From: Polynucleobacter acidiphobus
GTDB taxonomy: Bacteria; Pseudomonadota; Gammaproteobacteria; Burkholderiales; Burkholderiaceae
Assembly: GCF_003065385.1 (NCBI RefSeq)
Contig: NZ_CP023277.1
Coordinates: 248,001 to 312,000, forward strand
DNA length: 64,000 bases
Direction: 5' to 3'
Every line of letters begins with the position of its first letter. The stretch's first letter is position 1. Both the position numbers and the translations under genes were made by a program. Positions 38,110 to 45,943 of this stretch are shown here, piece after piece. The notes beneath the pieces are model-generated. The model saw only the letters and a program-made list of their open reading frames with translations, made no database searches and had not been told where the DNA came from.

Positions 38110-39147
38110 ATGCAGGCAATGAATTCTCTCGGGCGAACTCAACAAAAAAAGCCACTCGCCTCAATTGTCCTTCTGACCTTCAATCAAGAACACTTTGTTG
38201 GGGATGCTCTACGAAGTCTCTTGAATCAAGATTATGAAAATCTTGAAATTGTGATTAGTGATGATTGCTCAAGAGATGGCACATGGAATCAAATTCAGAA
38301 AATACTGAATAGTTACACAGGTACTAAAAAAATCATCACTAATCAGAATCCCATTAACTTAGGTATTGTTCGAAATTATGAGGCTGCTTTTCGTAAAACG
38401 TCTGGCGAATTAATTTTTATGGCGGCAGGTGATGATATTTCATTACCAAATCGTTGCTCACGTTCGATTGAATTTTGGTTGAGTTGCGATAAAGACTATG
38501 ACCTGGTCGCTGCTGACGCGGTTGATATGTCGTATACAGGAGAATACCTTCGCATCAAAGAAAATGATCCCCTCGAAGATTGGACCATCCAGAGGTGGTT
38601 TAAGCGCAGACCCTATTTCTTTGGGGCAAGTCAAATGATTACCCGAAGACTCTTAAGTTTGGCACCGCTTAATCATAATCTTCCCTACGAAGACCAGTGT
38701 CTGGTTTTTAGGTCTTTACTGATGGCCGGGGCCATTCGACTTCCTGAAGCCTTGGTGTGCCATCGGCGCGGTGGGTTGACCCAATCGATTGGCTTTAAAA
38801 TACAATTTGGCCAAGGTAGATCTCAAATTAGTAAAGATATGTTGGGAGAATTAGCTGAGTTAGATCAATTCTTGAGCGATGCAACGGCTCTCAATAAATG
38901 TTCTGAAGTTGAAGACGCGGTTCGGCAAAGAATGATTTATTGTCAAATCATTATTGAACTTTTTAAAGCTCCAATATCCATCCAAGCGGCTAAAAAATTT
39001 TGGCAAAGTCCACATATTTCAGTAAATCTCAAATTACGCTATCTACGCTACTATTTTTTTTATCCGATCCTGGCAATCGCTCACTACCTTCGCGATATCT
39101 TTCGCATGGTCAGAAGTTTAATTGCCCATGGGCGTCTTAATAAATAA
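38110..39147 (+). CDS. Family 2 glycosyltransferase
   Basis: A 345-residue GT2 with the N-terminal GT-A fold: PLASIVLLTFNQEHFVGDALRSLLNQ, EIVISDDCSRDGTW (Asp residues for nucleotide-sugar), then AAGDDISLPNRC (DxD-like). The C-terminal helical region (KFWQSPHISVNLKLRYLRYYFFYPIL) may associate with the membrane. It is predicted to add a sugar to the lipid-linked repeat unit. Substrate unknown. The frame continues upstream into manC, but ATG 38110 is the first sensible start. Confidence 0.83.
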   Translation: MQAMNSLGRTQQKKPLASIVLLTFNQEHFVGDALRSLLNQDYENLEIVISDDCSRDGTWNQIQKILNSYTGTKKIITNQNPINLGIVRNYEAAFRKTSGELIFMAAGDDISLPNRCSRSIEFWLSCDKDYDLVAADAVDMSYTGEYLRIKENDPLEDWTIQRWFKRRPYFFGASQMITRRLLSLAPLNHNLPYEDQCLVFRSLLMAGAIRLPEALVCHRRGGLTQSIGFKIQFGQGRSQISKDMLGELAELDQFLSDATALNKCSEVEDAVRQRMIYCQIIIELFKAPISIQAAKKFWQSPHISVNLKLRYLRYYFFYPILAIAHYLRDIFRMVRSLIAHGRLNK

Positions 39148-39176
39148 TGCTTAGCAACTGAATCAGACATAACTCA

Positions 39177-40604
39177 ATGATTAAAAATCGACCATTACTT
39201 GAGGATGGCAAGGATCGCGAAGTTCCGGTACCACCCACAATACGATTGGGATTGGTGATTGCATTTGCACTGTTATGGGCTATCTGGATTCAGCCCCATA
39301 CTATTGCGCTACGTCACGTATTATTGACGGTGGGATCGCTGCTGGGCTTGTATGTCATTATTCAAAATCGTTCGCTCATGCGAACTAAGGAGGCTATCCC
39401 GGTTTATCTCATGGGGACCCTCTTTTTGTGGGTTACTTTCCACTTATTCTTTTTAAATAGCAAATTTGAGCTCCAACTTGATGAATATTTAACCATATGG
39501 AAGAGAATTTTGTGGGCCGCACCGTTTGCAATTGGCCTAGGAATTGCTCTTGGATCAAAACAAAATCTAATAGGCGAAACACAAAAAGGATCCAACAAAC
39601 AATATTTAATAGTCTGGTGGATTTTTTACTTAGGCATTGCCACCCCGACCATCATTTATTTAACTCGGGCCTTACTAATGATGATGGCCGGCAAATTCGG
39701 CTGGACACTACCAAATTATGCAATGCTGCTGCCTATTCCATCCACCTGGCACATACCCAAGATGGGCTACATCTTCTTTTGTTTACCGGCACTGGCAATC
39801 GCCTGCAGTCAATTCGTAATTCTTTTCAATCAAAAATCCCGTTTTATTGTTTACTACGCTGGCATCTACGCGGCGACTATTCTGGCAGTGTTTCTTGTTT
39901 TTTATTTAGAAAATGCCAAGAATGGATTTGCCTATGCGACCAGCCTGTGCCTATTGATGCTGGCAGTTGTTTCCTTAAAGAACCGTTTCAATTGGGGCTG
40001 GCGCAACGGTGCCATTCTTTTGCTGAGCTTGGGCATCGCTGGTATTTTATTGGTTCAACACGTGAAGCAAAACGATTCATGGAGAACACTATTCGCCGAT
40101 ATCAAGGTCGCAACGCAGCTCGAAGAAATCGATGCATGGAAGGACTATGGCGCAAGGGGATTGCCAAAAAACGAAATGGGTTCAGTAGTAAGTGTTACAA
40201 ACTATACGCGCGCTGCCTGGGCCCAGGTGGCGATCCAGCTTATTCTTGAGAGGCCGTTGGGTTATGGCCTGCTTTACCAGTCTTTTGGGCATTTTGCCAA
40301 AGAGAAGTGGGCAAACTCAACCCTAGATACCTCTCATAGCGCCTGGCTTGACCTCACCCTCGCCATCGGCATCCCCGGGATAGTCTTGGTACTTGCCTCC
40401 GCCGCATTGGCCTTTAAAAATTTATTCCAACGAGAGTCGAATTCTTTCACAGTTGCTACGCTGTGGATGATGCTAAGCATCTTCATGCTGATGATAACAA
40501 CCGAGGTTGCTCGGCAAGTGTACATAGAGGCTTTATTTTTTGTAATTCTTCTAGTGGCTGGAATGGGCATCGCTTCCTTAAATCGATTTAAGTTAAAGTG
40601 CTAG
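39177..40604 (+). CDS. O-antigen ligase/polymerase-like membrane protein (Wzy_C superfamily)
   Basis: A 475-residue protein with about 10-12 hydrophobic segments and a large periplasmic loop between about residues 290 and 385. Near the loop end TSHSAWLDLTLAIGIPGIVLVL carries the His typical of WaaL/Wzy_C proteins (H-[NS]-x-[WFY]-L). It probably transfers O-antigen from undecaprenyl diphosphate to lipid A core, or polymerises it. Ligase and polymerase cannot be separated by sequence here; a second Wzy-like protein lies at 55051. Confidence 0.78.
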   Translation: MIKNRPLLEDGKDREVPVPPTIRLGLVIAFALLWAIWIQPHTIALRHVLLTVGSLLGLYVIIQNRSLMRTKEAIPVYLMGTLFLWVTFHLFFLNSKFELQLDEYLTIWKRILWAAPFAIGLGIALGSKQNLIGETQKGSNKQYLIVWWIFYLGIATPTIIYLTRALLMMMAGKFGWTLPNYAMLLPIPSTWHIPKMGYIFFCLPALAIACSQFVILFNQKSRFIVYYAGIYAATILAVFLVFYLENAKNGFAYATSLCLLMLAVVSLKNRFNWGWRNGAILLLSLGIAGILLVQHVKQNDSWRTLFADIKVATQLEEIDAWKDYGARGLPKNEMGSVVSVTNYTRAAWAQVAIQLILERPLGYGLLYQSFGHFAKEKWANSTLDTSHSAWLDLTLAIGIPGIVLVLASAALAFKNLFQRESNSFTVATLWMMLSIFMLMITTEVARQVYIEALFFVILLVAGMGIASLNRFKLKC

Positions 40605-40673
40605 CAACGTTCAATTGAGGCCCCTGACTCTTAAATCATTTAAAAATAAGTAATACTCCTTTATCGTACATTC

Positions 40674-41531
40674 ATGCCAATCAACGACTCCCAATCAACC
40701 CCGTCGGCTCAGCTAGACGATGAACTATCGCTCCTCGACATCATCGAGTTCATGCAAGAGAGCTGGAAAACCATCGTCGGGTTCACGGTGCTCGGCATCG
40801 CAGGCGCTGGTCTTTATCTTTGGGCGGTCCCCAAGCAGTACGAGGCGAGCGCCCAAATCAAGATGGCGCAGATCGCAAACTTCAACAACAACAACAACAT
40901 TAACCCCCTGGGCATCAACATCGAGGAACCGCAGGCGCTCATCGTCCGCATGGCGCTGCCGACCTCCTACCCCAAGGAGACCATCGCGCTCTGCGGCATG
41001 GTCGACCAAAAGGACCCCGAACTCACACTCGCGAGCAAGGCAAAGCTTTCCATCCCCAAGGGGGTGGGCGGGACCGTGGACCTAAAAGTTCGTGACGCCT
41101 CCAAAGAAATTGCCAAGGCCTGCACAAACGCCGTCTACCAGTTGATCAAGTCAAGTCAGGCCCAGCTCGTGGCCCCCTACATCGACGAGGCCAGCAAAAA
41201 ATTAAAGATCGAGGAGGAGCGCCTAGGCCGCGCCACTCAGGTCATCGCCAAGGCCGACAAGTCGGGCGCCGCCGTGAGCGCCGCCTACCTCGCCACCCGC
41301 GACGAGATCCGCTACCTGCTCGACCAAATCTCGAACCTGCAAAGCATCATCACCGGCAACGAAAGCCGCGCCGCCCACCTCACCGCACCGATCTACCTAA
41401 AGGACGAGCCGGTCTTCCCCCAAAAGCGCAATAGCCTTTTAATTGGGCTACTGCTCGGGGGCCTCCTAGGACTGGTCTTCACCCTGGCACGCAAGTGGTA
41501 CCGATCCAACCGCACGGCCTTAAAACATTAA
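40674..41531 (+). CDS. Wzz/FepE-type chain length determinant protein
   Basis: A 285-residue polysaccharide co-polymerase with two membrane helices: near residues 34-54 (VGFTVLGIAGAGLYLWAV) and about 252-272 (LLIGLLLGGLLGLVFTLA), the latter preceded by a Pro-rich segment (DEPVFPQKRNS) as in Wzz proteins. The periplasmic domain has a coiled-coil-like region (about 170-235) and an unusual Asn-run NFNNNNNINP. It sets the length of polymerised glycan. Base composition is far richer in G+C than the neighbours (44 of 60 bases at 41221-41280), suggesting separate acquisition. Confidence 0.85.
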   Translation: MPINDSQSTPSAQLDDELSLLDIIEFMQESWKTIVGFTVLGIAGAGLYLWAVPKQYEASAQIKMAQIANFNNNNNINPLGINIEEPQALIVRMALPTSYPKETIALCGMVDQKDPELTLASKAKLSIPKGVGGTVDLKVRDASKEIAKACTNAVYQLIKSSQAQLVAPYIDEASKKLKIEEERLGRATQVIAKADKSGAAVSAAYLATRDEIRYLLDQISNLQSIITGNESRAAHLTAPIYLKDEPVFPQKRNSLLIGLLLGGLLGLVFTLARKWYRSNRTALKH

Positions 41532-41703
41532 AACCTTAAATTGCCCCGTAGCCCCAAAGCGCTCGCGCTCTGTCGCACCCACGGTACAGGGCCCGCCTGT
41601 TGCAGGCTATATATTCCCTGCATTCCTCCGACTGAGCGATTGAAGGAATCACTACCCTTCAAAATCAATTAACCCACCTAAAAAAGTACAGCCCCAAAAA
41701 ACC

Positions 41704-41732
41704 TGTTCACACCCTGAACAACTGGTTATAAT
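41704..41732 (+). promoter_or_regulatory. Operator and promoter of the first EPS-type MarR gene
   Basis: Palindrome TGTTCA-N5-TGAACA at 41704-41720. A perfect -10 TATAAT lies at 41727-41732; 17 bases upstream of it the left half-site TGTTCA occupies the -35 position (3 of 6 matches). A bound dimer would block RNA polymerase. The same TGTTCA-N5-TGAACA arrangement occurs upstream of the second MarR gene. The leader to ATG 41810 is about 70 bases. Confidence 0.6.
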
Positions 41733-41809
41733 ATTTTTAATCATTAACCCATTGCGGTAAAACTCAACAATCGTAAAACCCATCCACCGTAAACCCGCAA
41801 GATAGCCCC

Positions 41810-42298
41810 ATGACCGCAGCCGCCACCAGTCATTGCCCAGAAGTATCGGCCCAGCGACCACAGAAGTTGCCGGCAGAAGGGTCGTTACATTCAACCAAGG
41901 TCTCGGAGGTACACCTCAGGTTATTAAGTCTGCTCGAGCAAAACCCCGCCTGGACCCAGCGCCAATTGGCTGACGCCCTAGGGGTAAGCCTTGGCAAGAC
42001 CAACTACTGCCTGCGTGCCTTACGGGACAAGGGCCTCGTCAAGTGGGGCAACTTCTCGCAAAACCCCAACAAGTTTCAGTACATGCACCTCCTAACCCCC
42101 AAGGGCATCGCCCAAAAGCTGCAGATGACCGCCCACTTCTTGCAGCGCAAGGAGCGCGAGTTCGAGGAGTTGCGTATCGAGATCGCGCGCCTGCGTGCAG
42201 AGCTTGGTGAAATGAATACCATCTCCGTTGCTGTAATACCGACGCTGGTGGAAAGCCCTCCGCCTAGCGCGAGCGCTCCAGTGGGGCAAACCGCATGA
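41810..42298 (+). CDS. EPS-associated MarR-family transcriptional regulator, copy 1
   Basis: A 162-residue winged-helix protein. Core: LRLLSLLEQNPAWTQRQLADALGVSLGKTNYCLRALRDKGLVK (about residues 40-82), then NFSQNPNKFQYMHLLTPKGI and a C-terminal coiled coil (QRKEREFEELRIEIARLRAEL). This matches the MarR_EPS family found beside exopolysaccharide and O-antigen loci. It has an extra N-terminal tail of about 35 residues and a Pro/Ser-rich C-terminus. It probably represses sugar genes and its own promoter. A paralogue follows at 42648. Confidence 0.85.
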   Translation: MTAAATSHCPEVSAQRPQKLPAEGSLHSTKVSEVHLRLLSLLEQNPAWTQRQLADALGVSLGKTNYCLRALRDKGLVKWGNFSQNPNKFQYMHLLTPKGIAQKLQMTAHFLQRKEREFEELRIEIARLRAELGEMNTISVAVIPTLVESPPPSASAPVGQTA

Positions 42299-42486
42299 GG
42301 AGCCTAGCGAATGCATTACAGAGCATGACCACCCAGGTGAGCGATGGCCCCTCGGGCGGATGCGCAGAAGGGACTACCGCAACAAAATTTAGTGCAGCAG
42401 CTATGCCGGCAGCATCATGGGGTGTGGGAACTGAAGCCCGGGAGCGGGCATTAGCGGGCTTGAGTAGCTTTAATCATGAAATTTGA
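42295..42486 (+). CDS. Possible small hypothetical protein downstream of MarR copy 1
   Basis: A 63-codon frame whose ATG overlaps the preceding stop (ATGA). It is Ala/Ser/Gly-rich without recognisable domain or membrane segment. The overlap suggests coupling, but no ribosome site or homology can be shown; it could be non-coding sequence. Confidence 0.25.
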   Translation: MRSLANALQSMTTQVSDGPSGGCAEGTTATKFSAAAMPAASWGVGTEARERALAGLSSFNHEI

Positions 42487-42513
42487 ATCAGGTATTTAGT
42501 GATTATTTCAAAT

Positions 42514-42558
42514 AACGTTTGTTCAAAAATTGAACAAACGTTTCAAGAAGTCTACAAT
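42514..42558 (+). promoter_or_regulatory. Operator and promoter of the second EPS-type MarR gene
   Basis: A perfect 13-bp inverted repeat with 3-bp spacer: AACGTTTGTTCAA at 42514-42526 and TTGAACAAACGTT at 42530-42542. Its core is TGTTCA-N5-TGAACA, the same as upstream of MarR copy 1. A -35 TTGAAC (42530-42535) and -10 TACAAT (42553-42558), 17 bases apart, overlap the right half-site. Repressor binding here would block transcription of the MarR gene and perhaps of the pse operon beyond it. Confidence 0.65.
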
Positions 42559-42647
42559 AAGCTAGGTCAACCAAAATAGTGCGACAGAGCGGTATCCTAT
42601 TCGAAATAAACAAGTGCTAGAAACAAAAATATTTAATGCAAATATAG

Positions 42648-43034
42648 ATGCAAAATTCACTCAACAATTTAGTCAATAATTTATCCATGACCCGTAAAGA
42701 AGAAATTTCTTTTCGGGTAATGCGCTTCTTGCAAGAAAACCCTGATCTCACGCAGCGTGAACTTGCTGAGAAACTAGGTATCAGCCTCGGTAGCGTTAAC
42801 TACTGTCTCAAGGCGCTTATGGAAAAAGGAATGGTGAAGATGAAAAACTTTGCCAATTCTAAGAACAAGTTTGGCTATGTCTACGTGCTCACTCCTGCTG
42901 GTCTTGAAGAAAAGGTTGCCATTTCCCACCGCTTTCTGCAGCGCAAGATGGATGAGTACAAGATGCTGAAGATGGAGATTGAGGTACTTAGTGCAGAGGT
43001 TGTTGAAAACATTCAACAACCAAATTCTCCATAA
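42648..43034 (+). CDS. EPS-associated MarR-family transcriptional regulator, copy 2
   Basis: A 128-residue paralogue of the protein at 41810: FRVMRFLQENPDLTQRELAEKLGISLGSVNYCLKALMEKGMVKMKNF (about residues 22-68), SKNKFGYVYVLTPAGLEEKVA and a C-terminal coiled coil (RKMDEYKMLKMEIEVLSAEV). It lacks the N-terminal tail of copy 1, and its codon use is more like the surrounding AT-rich genes. It lies 49 bases upstream of pseB, so it may head the pseudaminic acid operon and control it. Confidence 0.87.
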   Translation: MQNSLNNLVNNLSMTRKEEISFRVMRFLQENPDLTQRELAEKLGISLGSVNYCLKALMEKGMVKMKNFANSKNKFGYVYVLTPAGLEEKVAISHRFLQRKMDEYKMLKMEIEVLSAEVVENIQQPNSP

Positions 43035-43083
43035 AATTTTTTAATTATCGTTTTGAATACAAAACCAAATTTGTGGAACCCCA

Positions 43084-44082
43084 ATGCTCAAAAACTCAAT
43101 TGTCCTTATTACTGGAGGAACAGGCTCTTTTGGTAATACCTTTGTGCCCATGACGCTGGCCAAATACAGTCCAAAAAAAATAATTATCTTCTCGCGTGAC
43201 GAGATGAAACAATGGGATATGGCAAAAAAGTTCCAGGGTGATAGCCGTGTACGCTTTTTTATTGGCGATGTTCGAGACAAAGAGCGCCTGTACCGCGCCT
43301 TGGACAGTGTGGACTACGTTGTTCATGCAGCCGCCACCAAAATTGTGCCTACAGCTGAATATAATCCTTTTGAGTGCATCAAAACTAACGTCAACGGTGC
43401 CATGAATCTTATCGACGCTTGTATCGACAAAGGCGTCAAAGGCGTGGTAGCGTTATCTACCGACAAGGCTAGCAGCCCCATTAACCTTTACGGCGCCACT
43501 AAGCTCACGTCTGACAAACTGTTTGTCGCTGGCAACGCCTACTCCGGCGAGCATGGCACCCGTTTTTCTGTTGTGCGTTATGGTAATGTCATGGGTTCAC
43601 GTGGTTCGGTCATTCCGTTTTTCTTGTCCATTCGCGACAAAGGCGTGCTCCCCATTACCGACGAACGTATGACTCGCTTCATGATTTCTTTGGAGCAAGG
43701 GGTAGAGTTGGTTTGGCACGCTTTCGAAGATATGGTTGGTGGCGAAATATACGTCAAGAAAATTCCGTCCATGAAGGTGACTGACCTGGCACGTGTTGTT
43801 GCCCCCGAATGCAAGCAAGAATTAGTCGGCATTCGGCCAGGCGAAAAACTGCATGAGCAGATGATCGGCGCCGAAGACGCATACTATACGTTTGAGTACC
43901 CTGAGCATTTCAAAATTCTTCCCACCATCAACAATTGGGGCAGCAGCCCCGAGCGAATCAAAGATGGAAAAAAAGTGCCCGAGGGCTTTGTCTACTCTAG
44001 CGACAACAATGCCGTTTGGATGGCTGAATCTCAGTTACAAGCTTGGATTGAAACCAACCGCGAAAAAATTGGGAGAATTTGA
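43084..44082 (+). CDS. pseB: UDP-N-acetylglucosamine 4,6-dehydratase (inverting)
   Basis: A 332-residue SDR enzyme for the first step to pseudaminic acid (dehydration with C5 inversion). Motifs: VLITGGTGSFGNTFVPMTL, IIIFSRDEMKQWDMAKKF, DVRDKERLYRALD, VHAAATKIVPTAEYNPFECIKTNV (the Lys/Asp/Tyr site) and STDKASSPINLYGATKLTSDKLF. The IFSRDE and AATKxVPxAEYNP segments are typical of PseB. First of six tightly packed genes for CMP-pseudaminic acid. Confidence 0.94.
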   Translation: MLKNSIVLITGGTGSFGNTFVPMTLAKYSPKKIIIFSRDEMKQWDMAKKFQGDSRVRFFIGDVRDKERLYRALDSVDYVVHAAATKIVPTAEYNPFECIKTNVNGAMNLIDACIDKGVKGVVALSTDKASSPINLYGATKLTSDKLFVAGNAYSGEHGTRFSVVRYGNVMGSRGSVIPFFLSIRDKGVLPITDERMTRFMISLEQGVELVWHAFEDMVGGEIYVKKIPSMKVTDLARVVAPECKQELVGIRPGEKLHEQMIGAEDAYYTFEYPEHFKILPTINNWGSSPERIKDGKKVPEGFVYSSDNNAVWMAESQLQAWIETNREKIGRI

Positions 44083-44084
44083 TA

Positions 44085-45245
44085 GTGATTCCTTATGGTA
44101 GCCAGGATATCAGCCAAGCTGACATTGATGCGGTCGTGGCTGCACTGCAGTCAGATTTTCTGACTCAAGGCCCTCAAGTGCCCCTGTTTGAACAAACCGT
44201 AGCTAGTCACGTTGGCGCCAAACATGCGCTTGCAGTCAACAGTGCCACCTCTGCTTTACACATAGCCTGTCTGGCGCTGGGTCTTGGCCCTGGTGACTGG
44301 CTCTGGACTACCCCTGTAACTTTTGTGGCCTCGGCCAACTGTGGCTTGTACTGTGGCGCCCAAGTGGACTTTGTTGACATAGATCCACGTACCTACAACC
44401 TATGCCCCAAAGCTTTAGAGTCCAAATTGCTTGCCGCCCAAAAATCAGACAAACTGCCCAAGGTGGTGGTGGCAGTGCATCTGTCTGGCCAGCCTTGCGA
44501 CATGACAGCCATCCGCGTGTTGGGCCAAAAGTATGGCTTCAAAATTATTGAAGACGCCTCGCACGCAATTGGCGGGAAATACAAAGGCGAACCTATTGGT
44601 AATGGTCGCTACAGCGATATTACGGTATTTAGTTTTCACCCGGTCAAAATTATCACCACCGCCGAAGGAGGTATGGCCCTAACTAATAGTGATGAGTTGG
44701 CAGTACATATGGGATTGCTGCGCAGCCACGGCATTACTCGCGACACAGCACAAATGACACACGCACCAGACGGCCCCTGGTACTACCAGCAAATTGGTTT
44801 GGGCTTTAACTACCGAATGACCGAATTGCAAGCAGCTCTGGGTTTGAGCCAAATGCAGCGGCTCGACATCTTCGTGGCCCGCCGTCACCAACTGGCCCAG
44901 CGCTATGACCAACTACTTGCCGCTTTACCGGTAACCACACCTTGGCAGCAAACGGACAGCTATTCGGGGTTACACCTCTATATTATCCGCTTGAAGTTGG
45001 ACAAGATCTGCAAAACCCACCGCCAGGTTTTTGAATCACTCCGCGAGCAAGGTATTGGCGTTAATTTGCACTACATTCCAATACACACCCAGCCCTACTA
45101 CCAGCGAATGGGTTACAAAATGGGTGATTATCCACAGGCCGAAAAGTATTATGCTGAGGCCATCAGCCTGCCTATGTATCACACTCTGAGCTATATCCAG
45201 CAAGACCAGGTGGTGGCCGCACTGCAGCGAGCCCTGGCCGTATGA
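44085..45245 (+). CDS. pseC: UDP-4-amino-4,6-dideoxy-N-acetyl-beta-L-altrosamine transaminase
   Basis: A 386-residue DegT/DnrJ/EryC1 aminotransferase performing the second step. MIPYGSQDISQADIDAV at the N-terminus, HLSGQPCDM, IEDASHAIGGKYKG and the PLP lysine in FSFHPVKIITTAEGGM are clear. I take GTG 44085, behind GGGAGA, as start; a TTG two codons earlier overlaps pseB. Its end overlaps pseF by 4 bases. Confidence 0.93.
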   Translation: MIPYGSQDISQADIDAVVAALQSDFLTQGPQVPLFEQTVASHVGAKHALAVNSATSALHIACLALGLGPGDWLWTTPVTFVASANCGLYCGAQVDFVDIDPRTYNLCPKALESKLLAAQKSDKLPKVVVAVHLSGQPCDMTAIRVLGQKYGFKIIEDASHAIGGKYKGEPIGNGRYSDITVFSFHPVKIITTAEGGMALTNSDELAVHMGLLRSHGITRDTAQMTHAPDGPWYYQQIGLGFNYRMTELQAALGLSQMQRLDIFVARRHQLAQRYDQLLAALPVTTPWQQTDSYSGLHLYIIRLKLDKICKTHRQVFESLREQGIGVNLHYIPIHTQPYYQRMGYKMGDYPQAEKYYAEAISLPMYHTLSYIQQDQVVAALQRALAV

Positions 45246-45943
45246 GACTGGCTATTATTCCAGCCCGAGGCGGTAGCAAGCGTATACCGCGCAAAAACAT
45301 CAAGTACTTTTGCGGCAACCCTATAATCGCCTGGTCCATTGCCGCTGCGCAGCAAAGTGGGTGTTTTGACCGCATCATCGTTAGCACCGATGACGCCGAA
45401 ATCGCCAAAATTGCCCAGGCTCACGGCGCGGAATCGCCGTTTGTGCGCCCGTCCGAACTGTCGGATGACTACACCGGTACTATCCCTGTGATTGCACACG
45501 CTGTTGCCTGGCAAAACGCTAATGGACAAGCGGTTACTCAAGCTTGCTGTATTTACGCCACAGCACCCTTTGTGCAAGCGCAAGATCTGCAGCGCGGTCT
45601 GAACGTGTTGAAAACCAGCGGTGCGCAATATGCCTTTTCTGTGACGAGCTATACCTTTCCTATCCAGCGAGCCATTCGCATCACTTCCGAACAGCGTGTG
45701 GCCATGTTTCAGCCAGAACACTTTACCACTCGCTCGCAAGACTTGGAAGAGGCTTGGCACGATGCTGGCCAGTTTTATTGGGGGGAGGCTAGTGCTTGGC
45801 TGGCTTGCAAGTCTCTGTTCAGTGAAGATGCCGCACCCGTCTATCTTCCGCGTCATCGCGTTCAGGACATCGATACACCAGAAGACTGGCAACGTGCAGA
45901 ATGGCTTTTTATGGCCATGCAACACCAACAAGGTCTAGCCTGA
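45242..45943 (+). CDS. pseF: Pseudaminic acid cytidylyltransferase
   Basis: A 233-residue CMP-sugar synthetase making CMP-pseudaminic acid. N-terminal RLAIIPARGGSKRIPRKNIKYFCGNPIIAWSI is the nucleotide-binding signature; FVRPSELSDDYTGTIPVIAHAV and CIYATAPFVQAQDL are typical of PseF. It overlaps pseC (ATGA) and pseG (TGATG), so translation of the operon is tightly coupled. Confidence 0.93.
   Translation: MRLAIIPARGGSKRIPRKNIKYFCGNPIIAWSIAAAQQSGCFDRIIVSTDDAEIAKIAQAHGAESPFVRPSELSDDYTGTIPVIAHAVAWQNANGQAVTQACCIYATAPFVQAQDLQRGLNVLKTSGAQYAFSVTSYTFPIQRAIRITSEQRVAMFQPEHFTTRSQDLEEAWHDAGQFYWGEASAWLACKSLFSEDAAPVYLPRHRVQDIDTPEDWQRAEWLFMAMQHQQGLA

Larger units (their letters stand above)
41566..42591. repeat. 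13-bp inverted repeats bracketing the first MarR gene
   Basis: CGCTCTGTCGCAC at 41566-41578 is repeated in inverted form, GTGCGACAGAGCG, at 42579-42591. The enclosed 1.03 kb holds the first EPS-type MarR gene and its downstream small reading frame, is GC-rich and ends just before the second MarR gene. It may mark a past insertion or an invertible cassette, but no transposase or recombinase gene lies inside; chance is not excluded. Confidence 0.45.

Noticed and set aside
39497..40249. A 250-codon frame inside the O-antigen ligase-like gene
   Set aside because: Lies within a well-supported polytopic membrane protein in another frame; low-complexity, charged translation.
40720..41085. A 121-codon plus-strand frame inside wzz
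   Set aside because: It is in another frame of a GC-rich gene, Ser/Arg/Thr-rich and lacks any domain; a composition artefact.
45191..45931. A 246-codon minus-strand frame opposite pseF
   Set aside because: pseF is strongly supported on the other strand and the frame shows no domain.
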